From contig NZ_CP045434.1 in NCBI RefSeq assembly GCF_009363895.1, forward strand, positions 124,001 to 188,000: a stretch of 64,000 bases of DNA, read 5' to 3'. The position numbers and the translations under genes are program-made. Source of the DNA: Sphingomonas ginsengisoli An et al. 2013 (GTDB lineage: Bacteria > Pseudomonadota > Alphaproteobacteria > Sphingomonadales > Sphingomonadaceae). The notes below the pieces were generated by a model, which was not told where the DNA came from, made no database searches, and was given only the letters and a program-made list of their open reading frames with translations. Shown here in pieces: positions 1-9,525 of this stretch. Each line of letters begins with the position of its first letter. The first letter of the stretch is position 1.

Positions 1-606
1 CGGGATCAGCGCTGCCAGGCCTTCGCGCTGCTCGAGCAGCATTGAGGCATAGGGCTGCGCGACCCCCAGCGGCATCCGCATGTTGCCCGCGATCGGCGCC
101 AGTAGCATCCGCTGGAGCAGCAGCACCGCAATCTCGTCGCGCAACTGCGCATCGGTCAGCCGCTGCTGCTGGAGGAATTGCTGATACGAAGCCTCGCTAT
201 ACTTGCCGTCGAGCCCGCGGGTCTGCGGGATCTTGACGATCTCGGCGTCGATCGCGGTCTTGGGCGGCATCAGCCCGTGCGCCACCGCATACGCCTTGAG
301 CGTCTTGGCTTGAATGAGGCCGTTGATGATCTGGTCATATTGCGGGGCGAGGTCGGCGTAGGTCGCGTCGGGCTTCTGCTGGCGCAGCTGGGCGAGCTGG
401 CGCTGCAGCGTCTGCGACAATTCGGTCTCCGTGATCTGCTCCTTGCCGACCTTGGCGAGCACGCCCTGGTTGAACCCGCCGGTTCCAAACGACTTGAAGT
501 TGTTGACGTCGGCGACGGCGAAGCTCGCCAGCATGATGACCAGGAACAGGATGCCGATGGCGGCGCCCGCCTTGGACTTGGACAGGCGGCGAAAGAAGGA
601 CAGCAT
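1..606 (-). CDS. ppiD: PpiD/SurA-type peptidyl-prolyl isomerase, partial (N-terminal 202 residues)
   Basis: The start codon ATG is at 606 and the frame runs off the left edge of the window, so the C-terminal part is missing. Residues 1-12 are basic, followed by a single membrane anchor (AAIGILFLVIMLASFA) and then a SurA_N-like helical region with the family pattern of Gln/Arg-rich helices. This is the layout of periplasmic, inner-membrane-anchored PpiD, which assists folding of outer-membrane proteins leaving the Sec channel. The parvulin domain would lie outside the window, so the catalytic assignment rests on the N-terminal domain. It is divergent from tpiA-secG-pyrG, with about 115 bases between them. 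Confidence 0.8.
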   Translation of the reverse strand, partial: MLSFFRRLSKSKAGAAIGILFLVIMLASFAVADVNNFKSFGTGGFNQGVLAKVGKEQITETELSQTLQRQLAQLRQQKPDATYADLAPQYDQIINGLIQAKTLKAYAVAHGLMPPKTAIDAEIVKIPQTRGLDGKYSEASYQQFLQQQRLTDAQLRDEIAVLLLQRMLLAPIAGNMRMPLGVAQPYASMLLEQREGLAALIP

Positions 607-721
607 GAAGGGGCAAGCTCGCGTCTGCGGAAAAGAAGTCGGCAGGGGCTTTAGAGAGCCGACGGCTTCCCTTCAATATGGCGGGCTTGCTAGGCGCGGC
701 GGCGAACAGAGGAGAAGTAGG

Positions 722-1468
722 ATGACGCGTCGCAAGCTGGTCGCCGGCAATTGGAAGATGCACGGCACTTCGGCCGACCTTGGTGAGGTTCAGGCAGTGG
801 CGCAGGCGGCGCAGCGGCTGGCGGGGCAGGTCGACGTCGCGCTGTGCGTGCCGGCGACCCTGATCCACCGCGCCGCCGAGGCAGCGCCCGGCTTCGCCAT
901 CGGCGCGCAGGACATCCATATGGCCGAGGGCGGCGCCCACACCGGCGACATCGCCGCAACGATGCTCCACGACGCCGGCGCGACGCTGACCATCGTCGGC
1001 CACAGCGAACGCCGTGACGCCCATCGCGAAGACGACGCTGCGGTCCGCGCCAAGGCCGAGGCGGGGCTGCGCTCGGGGCTCAAGATCATCCTCTGCGTCG
1101 GCGAGAGCGATGCCGAGCGCGAGGCGGGGCGGGCGCTCGCCGTCGTCACCGCCCAGCTCCGCGCCAGCTTGCCGGGCCAGGGCGCGACCGCCGCGGCCTT
1201 TGCGGTCGCCTACGAACCCATCTGGGCGATCGGCACCGGCAAGGTCCCGGGCACCGCCGACATCGCCGAAATGCACGCCGCGCTGCGCCAGACGCTGGTC
1301 AAGGCGCTCGGCGCGGATGGGGAAGGGGTGCGCATCCTCTACGGCGGCTCGGTCAAGGCGTCGAACGCGGCGGAGATCTTCGCCGTGGCCGACGTCAACG
1401 GGGCGCTGGTCGGCGGCGCCAGCCTAAAGGCCGCCGACTTCGTCCCGATCGTCGAGGCGGCGGTCTAG
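722..1468 (+). CDS. tpiA: Triosephosphate isomerase
   Basis: This is a cytosolic glycolytic enzyme interconverting dihydroxyacetone phosphate and glyceraldehyde 3-phosphate. The 248-residue length is normal for the family. Visible catalytic residues are Asn10 and Lys12 in AGNWKMHG, His94 in IVGHSERR and Glu165 in AYEPIWAIGTG, which also begins the phosphate-gripping loop. YGGSVKASN and GGASL complete the phosphate site. The frame is open further upstream, but ATG 722 gives the canonical N-terminus and has a GAGGAG ribosome site at about 711. secG and pyrG follow on the same strand. Confidence 0.97.
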   Translation: MTRRKLVAGNWKMHGTSADLGEVQAVAQAAQRLAGQVDVALCVPATLIHRAAEAAPGFAIGAQDIHMAEGGAHTGDIAATMLHDAGATLTIVGHSERRDAHREDDAAVRAKAEAGLRSGLKIILCVGESDAEREAGRALAVVTAQLRASLPGQGATAAAFAVAYEPIWAIGTGKVPGTADIAEMHAALRQTLVKALGADGEGVRILYGGSVKASNAAEIFAVADVNGALVGGASLKAADFVPIVEAAV

Positions 1469-1548
1469 CAGACTCGTTGAAACTTGGCGGCACCCCCGCT
1501 AAGTGCCCGCGCGAACCTCATTTCCTCATCGAAAGCCGACCTTCCCCC

Positions 1549-1977
1549 ATGTTCACCTTCCTCCTCATCCTCGAAGCGCTGGTCGCCCTTGCCCTTTGCA
1601 CGGTGATCCTGATGCAGCGCTCGGAAGGCGGCGGGCTGGGTGTGGGCGGCAGCTCGGCGGGCCTGATGACCGCGCGCGGCGCGGCCGATTTCCTGACCCG
1701 CGCGACCGCGGTGCTCGGCGGGCTGTTCGTGATCCTGTGCATCGCGCTGGCGGCTTATTCGGGCACCCGCACCAACACCCAGTCGATCGACGCATCGGTC
1801 GCGAATCAGGCGGCCCCGATCAGCCAGCAGACTCCGGCCGGGACCGCGCTGCCGGGTCAGCCGACCGGCACCACAACGGCGCCGGCGACTCCCGCCGCCC
1901 CGGGCAGCCGCGCCCCCGCCGGCACGCTCCCGGCGCCGACCCCGGTCAGCAACGGCGCTGTTCCGCTCGCGCAGTAA
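1549..1977 (+). CDS. secG: Preprotein translocase subunit SecG
   Basis: This is the small inner-membrane subunit of the SecYEG channel. The 142 residues begin with MFTFLLILEALVALAL, the first membrane helix. The conserved loop LMQRSEGGGLGVGGSS and the family signature ARGAADFLTRATAVL follow, leading into the second helix GGLFVILCIALAAY. The last ~60 residues are a low-complexity Pro/Ala/Thr/Gly tail. Such tails are common in alphaproteobacterial SecG and make it longer than E. coli SecG (110 residues). It lies between tpiA and pyrG, a usual position in sphingomonads. Confidence 0.95.
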   Translation: MFTFLLILEALVALALCTVILMQRSEGGGLGVGGSSAGLMTARGAADFLTRATAVLGGLFVILCIALAAYSGTRTNTQSIDASVANQAAPISQQTPAGTALPGQPTGTTTAPATPAAPGSRAPAGTLPAPTPVSNGAVPLAQ

Positions 1978-1989
1978 CGTCTCAATAGC

Positions 1990-2080
1990 CGTCACCCTGA
2001 ACTCGGTTCAGGGTCCATGCCTCCGCCGCACACCGTGGCGCGGGACCCACGATGGATGCTGAAACAGGTTCAGCATGACG
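1990..2080. repeat. Palindromic extragenic repeat pair (GTCACCCTGAAC type)
   Basis: Two imperfect hairpin arms face each other between secG and pyrG. The left arm begins CGTCACCCTGAAC and folds through GTTCAGGGTCC. The right arm folds CTGAAACAGGTTCAG and ends CAGCATGACG. This is a REP/BIME-like unit of the kind scattered through sphingomonad genomes. It may double as a transcript-end structure for tpiA-secG, but there is no T-run. Confidence 0.75.
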
Positions 2081-2115
2081 GTTTTGGCTTGCCCATCCCG
2101 CCCTCTCACCCCTAA

Positions 2116-3759
<1,644 letters not shown>

Positions 3760-3864
3760 CGCACGGTTCGCTTGGCCTGAGCGCCCGTCGAACATTTCGT
3801 TAAGTTAACGGAACATCCCTTCGCAGCGGCGATTGTCCCGCCATCTGCAAGAGAAGGGTTAACC

Positions 3865-4014
3865 ATGCTCGCGATTATCGCCGCCATTCTGATCATCCTC
3901 TGGCTCGCCGGGTTCCTCGTGTTCCACGTCACCAGCGGCCTCATCCACATCCTCCTCATCGTCGGCATCATCGTGCTCGTGCTGCACTTCGTGCGCGGTC
4001 GTTCGGCGGTCTAA
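3865..4014 (+). CDS. 49-residue Lmo0937-type membrane peptide
   Basis: A very short protein of almost pure hydrophobic sequence: two membrane segments ([19 protein letters not shown] and [17 protein letters not shown]) separated by a short HVTSGL turn, then a basic end (RGRS). Size and pattern match the Lmo0937/DUF5670 family of small stress-associated inner-membrane proteins, whose function is not established. AGAAGGGTT upstream of ATG 3865 can serve as a ribosome site. A near-palindrome CGTTAAGTTAACG (3798-3810) lies upstream in the AT-richer promoter region. Confidence 0.75.
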   Translation: MLAIIAAILIILWLAGFLVFHVTSGLIHILLIVGIIVLVLHFVRGRSAV

Positions 4015-4046
4015 CCGGCATTGCCAGCGGGTCGCTCAGTCGCCAA

Positions 4047-5021
4047 ATGGGCGGCATGAGCGACACCGTTTCCAGCCGCATGATCGTCCTGGGGTCAGGC
4101 CCCGCCGGCCTGACCGCGGCCATTTATGCCGCCCGCGCCGGGCTCCAGCCGATCGTCATCCAGGGCATCCAGCCCGGCGGCCAGCTGACGACTACCACCG
4201 ACGTCGAGAATTATCCCGGCTTCCGCGAGGTGATTCAGGGCCCGTGGCTGGTTGAAGAGATGCAGGCCCAGGCCGAGCACGTCGGCACGCGCATGGTATG
4301 GGACCATATCGACAGCGTCGAGCTGTCTGCCCCGCCCTTCCGGCTCAAGGGCGACAGCGGGACCACCTACACCTGCGATACGCTGGTGATTGCGACCGGC
4401 GCGCAGGCCAAATGGCTCGGCCTGCCGACCGAAGAGCATATGAAGGGCAAGGGCGCGAGCGCCTGCGCGACCTGCGACGGCTTCTTCTATCGCGGCAAGA
4501 AGGTGGCGGTGATCGGCGGTGGCAACACCGCGGTCGAGGAAGCGCTCTACCTCACCAACCACAGCCATGACGTCACCCTGATCCACCGCCGCGATTCGCT
4601 TCGAGCGGAGAAGATCCTGCAGGATCGGTTGTTCGCCAATCCGCACATCAAAATCATCTGGAATCATGAGGTCGAGGAATTCCTCTCGGGCGGCGAGCCC
4701 GAAGCGCTGGTCGGTCTCCGTCTCAAGGATCGCCTCACCGGCGCGACCCAGGACCTGACCGTCGACGGCGCCTTCGTTGCCATCGGCCACAAGCCCGCGA
4801 CCGAGCTCTTCGTCGGCAAGCTCGATCTCGACGAGGACGGCTATCTCGCCGTCGAAACCGGCTCGACCCGCACCAGCGTCCCCGGCGTGTTCGCCTGCGG
4901 CGACGTGATGGACAAAATCTACCGTCAGGCGGTCACCGCTGCCGGCACCGGCTGCATGGCCGCGCTCGACGCCGAGAAATATCTCGCCGCGCAGGAATAT
5001 CAGGCGCTCGCCGCAGAGTAA
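4047..5021 (+). CDS. trxB: Thioredoxin-disulfide reductase
   Basis: NADPH-dependent flavoprotein that keeps thioredoxin reduced. The FAD-binding motif [16 protein letters not shown] opens the protein and GIQPGGQL with ENYPGF are family hallmarks. The redox-active pair is in ACATCDG (Cys140 and Cys143 counting from 4047). The NADPH-binding motif [11 protein letters not shown] and the C-terminal FAD motif [10 protein letters not shown] follow. Length 324 is normal. ATG 4056 (MSDTVSS) is an equally plausible start because GGGCGG lies just before it. Confidence 0.96.
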   Translation: MGGMSDTVSSRMIVLGSGPAGLTAAIYAARAGLQPIVIQGIQPGGQLTTTTDVENYPGFREVIQGPWLVEEMQAQAEHVGTRMVWDHIDSVELSAPPFRLKGDSGTTYTCDTLVIATGAQAKWLGLPTEEHMKGKGASACATCDGFFYRGKKVAVIGGGNTAVEEALYLTNHSHDVTLIHRRDSLRAEKILQDRLFANPHIKIIWNHEVEEFLSGGEPEALVGLRLKDRLTGATQDLTVDGAFVAIGHKPATELFVGKLDLDEDGYLAVETGSTRTSVPGVFACGDVMDKIYRQAVTAAGTGCMAALDAEKYLAAQEYQALAAE

Positions 5022-5036
5022 TTCGCGGCGCGAAGG

Positions 5037-5624
5037 TCAGGCGGGCAGTGGCGGGCTCGCGGTCGCACCGACCTGCTCCGGTCGTGCCGACAGGATCGCG
5101 GCCAATCGTTCGGCGCAGCGCGTGAGGAGGGCGACGGTCTCCGTCCCGCTCAGAACGCGCTCCTCGGGATCGATCGCGCACAGCGTGCCATAGAATTGCC
5201 CATCCGCGAGGACGACCGGCACCGACGCATAGCTTTCGAAGCCGAACAGCATCGGGACGGGGTGGGTCCGCCAATCGGGATCGTCGGCAACCCGGTCGAT
5301 GATGATCGCCTGCCCGCACTCGCGAATATTGTCGCAGATGGTCTTTTTGACGTCGAGCTCGTCACCCGGATTGAGGCCGAAGTCGATCCGGTCGAGCACC
5401 TGCGCCGCGACCCACCGCGTTTCCGTCACGCCTGCGACAGCGATGAAGCCCATGCGGGTGGCGTGGCAGACCTCGAGCAGGATCGCCTCGATTTCAGGAT
5501 CGTCGCCATCCCGTGCGACCAGCTTGGCGAACTCGTCTTTCACCGTCGAACTTATGTCGACTTTTCGAAGCTTGGCAACCGCGCCGGATCGGCGTGGCGA
5601 GATGGCGAAACGGCGGTCGGTCAA
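5037..5624 (-). CDS. GAF domain protein
   Basis: About 195 residues dominated by one GAF domain: the pattern IEAILLEVCHATRMGFIAVAGV, then WVAAQVLDRIDFGL, CDNIRECGQAIIIDRV and YGTLCAIDPEE is that of free-standing GAF proteins seen beside bacterial signalling genes. GAF domains bind small ligands, tetrapyrroles or cyclic nucleotides; no chromophore cysteine can be assigned here. There is no ATG at the N-terminus. TTG 5624 overlaps the stop of the upstream membrane protein gene (TTGA), suggesting coupling; GTG 5543 would give 168 residues beginning at VKDEFAKL. The start is uncertain; the domain call is good. Confidence 0.7.
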   Translation of the reverse strand: MTDRRFAISPRRSGAVAKLRKVDISSTVKDEFAKLVARDGDDPEIEAILLEVCHATRMGFIAVAGVTETRWVAAQVLDRIDFGLNPGDELDVKKTICDNIRECGQAIIIDRVADDPDWRTHPVPMLFGFESYASVPVVLADGQFYGTLCAIDPEERVLSGTETVALLTRCAERLAAILSARPEQVGATASPPLPA

Positions 5625-6193
5625 TAGCCTGAAATGACGATCCACGACGCCTCGTGGATCACCAGCACCGCGAAGAGCGCCACCTGCAACCACCGCCGGC
5701 GGGAAAGCGCGAGCCCGGCGCTCAGCACGACCGGCGCGATGAACACCTCCGCGAGGCGCGGGCTGACGTAGCCGTTTAACGTAAAGCCGAAATAGAAACC
5801 ATGAGCGCCCCACATCACCGAATAGAGAAGGAACAGCGTCCACAGATAACGACTGTTCTCGCGCTGAAATGCTCGCAGGTCGATCGCGCCGGGCTTCAGA
5901 TCGTCCGCGTCTGGCAGCGCCGAGGCGACGATGAGAAACAGCAGGAAGTTCTCGATCAGCAGGCCGAGGAAGAAGAACAGCGAGGTGACCCCGGCCATCT
6001 CGCGGATCGACCAGACTTGGTACCAGTAGCGGACCACGGTGAAGGCGAAATAAGCCGCGGTCGCCAGCACCAGCGGGTCCCACCGCACCTCGTGGCGGCG
6101 GCGGAGCAGGCGATGGAGGCTAAACCCCAGGTCGGACAGCGCCAGACCGGTGATGATCGACAACAGGCCGACCACATAGCCGAATTGATCCAT
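5621..6193 (-). CDS. Multi-pass membrane protein of unknown function
   Basis: A 190-residue protein starting at ATG 6193 (MDQFGYVVGLLSIITGLALS). I count five or six hydrophobic segments: near residues 5-25, 43-62, 70-90, 115-135, 148-165 and 172-188. Between them are short charged loops such as LHRLLRRRHEVRWD. I recognise no catalytic motif or named family. The gene overlaps the GAF gene by 4 bases, so the two are probably translated together. A membrane sensor or regulator pair is a reasonable but unproven idea. Confidence 0.65.
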   Translation of the reverse strand: MDQFGYVVGLLSIITGLALSDLGFSLHRLLRRRHEVRWDPLVLATAAYFAFTVVRYWYQVWSIREMAGVTSLFFFLGLLIENFLLFLIVASALPDADDLKPGAIDLRAFQRENSRYLWTLFLLYSVMWGAHGFYFGFTLNGYVSPRLAEVFIAPVVLSAGLALSRRRWLQVALFAVLVIHEASWIVISGY

Positions 6194-6361
6194 CAAGCCC
6201 CCACACGTCCCTGATGCAAGCCACTGTGTCCGGCTCGCGCGCCCTTCGCAACTCGGGTGCATCACCTGAGAGCGAGCGTTGGCCTCGCGCCGCCGGGGCT
6301 CTAAGAGCCTTGGCGTCATGCCCGCCGCCGCCCAGCCCGACCGCCCGAGCGTCCGCCCCTC

Positions 6362-8119
6362 GTGAGGTCTCCCGCGCTGACCATCCTGCCCGTCTACGAG
6401 CGCGGGGTAACGTCCTTCCGGCGAGTGTTCCGCTCGAGCGAAGCCGCGCTGGTCTTGCTCGCGGTCGGGGTCGGTCTGGGAGCGGGGCTGCTGATGCTCG
6501 CGCAGCGCGGGCTCGCCCACTCCATCCAAGCATTGCTTTACGGCCTCAGCGGCGCGAGCCTCAGTGCCGCGCCGTCGATCGCACCGTGGCGGTTGCTCGC
6601 GCTGCCGCTCCTCGGGCTCGCGCTCGGCTATGCGACCCGCGCCGCCACCCGCCGCTGGCGCACCCCGGTCGACGTGGTTGAGGCGAATGCGCTGCACGGC
6701 GGCGCTATACCCTTGCGCGATACGCTGGCGGTGTGCGGCCAGACCATCCTCTCCAACGGCGCGGGCGCCTCGGTCGGGCTCGAGGCAGCCTATGCGCAGG
6801 CTGGCGGCGGGCTCGCCTCGCTGGTCGGCCAGTGGCTCCGCCTGCGCCGCGCCAGCCTGCGCGTGCTGGTCGGCGCCGGCGCCGGCGCGGCGGTCGGCGC
6901 CGCCTTCGGCGCGCCGCTAACGGGCGCTTTCTACGCCTTCGAGATCGTGATCGGCGCCTACACGCCGGCCGCGATCGCGCCGGTGGCGGCGGCCGCGATC
7001 GCGGCGACCCTGCTCGGCCGGCTGGTCGGGGTCGAGCCCTATGTCGTCGCGCTGCCCGGCGCCCGCGCGATCACCACCGCCGACTATCTGCTTTACGCCG
7101 GGCTGGGCCTCATCTGCGCGCTGATCGGCATCGCGGTGATGCGCGGGGTGACCTTCTGCGAAGTCCAGTTCCGCCGCCTCGCCGTGCCCGACGCCTGGCG
7201 TCCGGCGGTTGGCGGGCTATTGCTCATTCCGCTCGCCATGATCACTCCGCAGGTGCTGTCGGCCGGGCACGGCGCGCTGCACATCGATCTCGGCGCCGAG
7301 GTCGGGGTCCGCTTCATCCTGCTGGTGCTGCTCGTCAAGATCGCCGCCTCGACCATCTCCCTTGGCTTCGGCTTTCGCGGCGGCCTGTTCTTCGCGTCGC
7401 TGTTCATGGGCTCGCTGATCGGCCAGCTGTTCGCCGCGCTGCTCACGCACCAGTCCGTCCTGCCGACGGTCGACCCGGCCGACGCGGCGCTGATCGGCAT
7501 GGCGGCGATGGCGGTCGCGATCGTCGGCGGGCCGATGACCATGTCGATGCTGGTGCTTGAAGTGACCCATGACTTCGCGCTGACCGGGGCGGCGGTCACC
7601 GCCTCCTTGTGCGCCAGCACGCTGGTCCGCGAACTTTTCGGCTACAGCTTCTCGACCTGGCGGCTGCACACCCGCGGCGAGAACATCCGCAGCGCGCGCG
7701 ATGTCGGCTGGGCCCGCGCGCTGACCGCAGGTACGATGATGCAGCGCGCGGTCGAGACCCTGTCCGCCACCGCCTCGGTCGCCGAATTCCGTCGCCGCTT
7801 TCCGCTCGGCTCGACCACCCGCGTCGTGCTGCTCGATGCGGCGGGGCACTACGCCGGGCTGGTCGACACCGCCCGGCTGTTCGCGCCCGGCGTCGCCGAG
7901 ACGGCGCCCGTCGCCACCCTCGCATCGCTGGCCGATTTCGCGCTCGACCCGGCCGCCGACGTGCGCACGGCGATCGCCGCGTTCGACCGCACCGAAGCCG
8001 ATTATCTCGCGGTCGTCGGCCCCGACGGAGAAGTGCTCGGCACCCTGTCAGAACGCTTCGTCCACCGCCGCTACGCCGACGAGGTCGAGAAGGCGCAGCG
8101 GGACCTGTTCGGTGAGTGA
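6362..8119 (+). CDS. ClC-family chloride channel/antiporter with C-terminal CBS pair
   Basis: A 585-residue inner-membrane protein with about ten hydrophobic helices and the ClC landmarks in degenerate form. GGAIP replaces GSGIP, GAGASVGLEAAYAQAG replaces the GREGP segment (the gating glutamate is kept), and GFRGGLFFASLFMG replaces the GxFxP segment. Residues ~455-580 form a CBS-like pair (VVLLDAAGHYAGLVDT and YLAVVGPDGEVLGTLSERF), which usually senses adenine nucleotides. The start is GTG 6362, with no ATG available before the first helices. It ends 8 bases inside the next gene, so the two are almost certainly one operon. Confidence 0.85.
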   Translation: MRSPALTILPVYERGVTSFRRVFRSSEAALVLLAVGVGLGAGLLMLAQRGLAHSIQALLYGLSGASLSAAPSIAPWRLLALPLLGLALGYATRAATRRWRTPVDVVEANALHGGAIPLRDTLAVCGQTILSNGAGASVGLEAAYAQAGGGLASLVGQWLRLRRASLRVLVGAGAGAAVGAAFGAPLTGAFYAFEIVIGAYTPAAIAPVAAAAIAATLLGRLVGVEPYVVALPGARAITTADYLLYAGLGLICALIGIAVMRGVTFCEVQFRRLAVPDAWRPAVGGLLLIPLAMITPQVLSAGHGALHIDLGAEVGVRFILLVLLVKIAASTISLGFGFRGGLFFASLFMGSLIGQLFAALLTHQSVLPTVDPADAALIGMAAMAVAIVGGPMTMSMLVLEVTHDFALTGAAVTASLCASTLVRELFGYSFSTWRLHTRGENIRSARDVGWARALTAGTMMQRAVETLSATASVAEFRRRFPLGSTTRVVLLDAAGHYAGLVDTARLFAPGVAETAPVATLASLADFALDPAADVRTAIAAFDRTEADYLAVVGPDGEVLGTLSERFVHRRYADEVEKAQRDLFGE

Positions 8120-9161
8120 GGCGCCGATCCTTCCGCGCCCGCGCCCGTTGCGCAGCGCGCTGATCGGCGGCGGCCTGCTGCTTGCCGTGCTTGGCGGGGC
8201 CGCCGGGATGCGCTGGTGGACGGCAACGCCGACGCCGCAGGGCAGGGCACCCGCGCGGCCGATCGTCCAGATCGTCCGCCAGCAAAGCGGTCTCCCCGAC
8301 CTTGCCGATCTGGTCGAGCGCAGCTGCCCGGCGATGGCGCTGCTGGTCCCGGCCGGCGCTGTCCTTCCCGTCGCCGAGGGCGCCAAGGCGACCCCTGCCG
8401 TCCGCATCACCGACGACGGCTGGCTGCTCGCTGCCGCCAGCACGATCCCCGCAGGCAATCTGGAAGCGGTGTTCGGCGACGGCCGTCGGGTCGCGGTTGG
8501 CGAGGTCCGCACCGATCCTGTTTCCGGGCTGGCCATCGCCAGGACTACCGATGCGACCGGCGAATCGCTGTCTTTCAGCGACGGAGCGCCTCCCCGCGCG
8601 GGTCAGTTCGGGCTCGCGGTGGCCACACCCGCCGGGCTCGGCTGCAGCGCCGACCTCGCCATGATCGAAAGCGACTTCCTCACCGACGGCGGCGCACCGA
8701 ACGGCTACTTCCGCCTCGCGCCCTCCGCAGCCGACTGGCCGCCCGGCCTGCCGGTGCTCGGCGCCGACGGGCAAATGATCGGGGTGGTCGCGAGCGCGGG
8801 GGCAGGGGGCACCGCGATTCCCGCCAGCATCGGTCGGCTGGTGGTCGACGAACTTCTCCGCAACGCGCTCTCGCCGACTGCGAGCTTCGGTTTCCGAGCG
8901 GTCGACTTTGGCGGCGCGCTCGCTGGCCGCTTGGGCGACGTCCGCGCCGGTGCCGGGGTGGCGCTGGTCGCCGCTGGGTCGAGCGCGGCCAAGGCGGGCT
9001 TGCGCGCCGGCGACATCGTCACGACCGTCGACGGCCGCCCCGTCTCGAGCGCCTCCGAACTCGGCCGCGCGCTCGACGCGGTGAAAGCAACCGCCGAACT
9101 CACGATCCAGCGCCGCGATCAGCAACTGACCCTGACCGTCACGCGCGTCGACGCGAGCTAG
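8112..9161 (+). CDS. HtrA-like PDZ protein with all catalytic residues replaced (pseudo-protease)
   Basis: A 349-residue protein with a signal anchor (residues 14-31), a trypsin-like HtrA fold (~50-250) and a C-terminal PDZ domain (~258-349, ending SSAAKAGLRAGDIVTTVDGRPV). It aligns through the HtrA landmarks, but the catalytic triad is gone. The TNNHVV segment is AAASTI (Ser110 at the His site). The DPRSD segment is DPVSG (Gly139 at the Asp site). The GNSGG segment is WPPGL (Pro211 at the Ser site). It is probably a periplasmic binding or scaffold protein rather than a protease. GTG 8112 overlaps the ClC gene by 8 bases. Confidence 0.85.
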   Translation: MSEAPILPRPRPLRSALIGGGLLLAVLGGAAGMRWWTATPTPQGRAPARPIVQIVRQQSGLPDLADLVERSCPAMALLVPAGAVLPVAEGAKATPAVRITDDGWLLAAASTIPAGNLEAVFGDGRRVAVGEVRTDPVSGLAIARTTDATGESLSFSDGAPPRAGQFGLAVATPAGLGCSADLAMIESDFLTDGGAPNGYFRLAPSAADWPPGLPVLGADGQMIGVVASAGAGGTAIPASIGRLVVDELLRNALSPTASFGFRAVDFGGALAGRLGDVRAGAGVALVAAGSSAAKAGLRAGDIVTTVDGRPVSSASELGRALDAVKATAELTIQRRDQQLTLTVTRVDAS

Positions 9162-9182
9162 GCCCGCTCTAAGGGTAAGGCG

Positions 9183-9467
9183 TCAGCCGGCGACCAGCCG
9201 CTCGACGAAGGCGCGCAGCGATCCGTAGGTGGCGAAGTCCTCGGCCTCGACGTCGTCGTCCTCGACCGTCACGTCGAACCGCTCCTCGATCCCGGTCAGC
9301 AGATTGGCGACCGCCATCGAATCGAACTCGGGCAGCGCGCCGAACAATTCGGTCCCAGCCTCGAACCCCGCCACCCGGCTGGCAGGCAGGCCGAGCACGC
9401 CGCTGAGCAAAGCGCGCAGCGTGAAGTCGAGCTGGCCATCGGACGCGGGAACGGACTGCGCGGTCAT
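9183..9467 (-). CDS. Acyl carrier protein (exosortase-A-type locus)
   Basis: A 94-residue carrier protein with the four-helix pattern of ACPs and the phosphopantetheine serine Ser50 in LPEFDSMAVANL, where DSM stands for the usual DSL. The acidic stretch VEDDDVEAEDFATYGSL fits helix III. It is not the fatty-acid ACP, which is at 25711. It is divergent from the acyl-CoA ligase with only 58 bases between the start codons, so one short region controls both. In known exosortase-A (PEP-CTERM) loci an ACP sits beside a matching ligase and decarboxylase. ATG 9467 was chosen over the upstream ATG 9509, which would add a residue stretch not typical of ACPs. Confidence 0.85.
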   Translation of the reverse strand: MTAQSVPASDGQLDFTLRALLSGVLGLPASRVAGFEAGTELFGALPEFDSMAVANLLTGIEERFDVTVEDDDVEAEDFATYGSLRAFVERLVAG

Positions 9468-9525
9468 CGCCGCGCCGCCTAGGGGAAGGTTGGCGGCACC
9501 GCAAGCCAACGGCTAAGCGACACCC

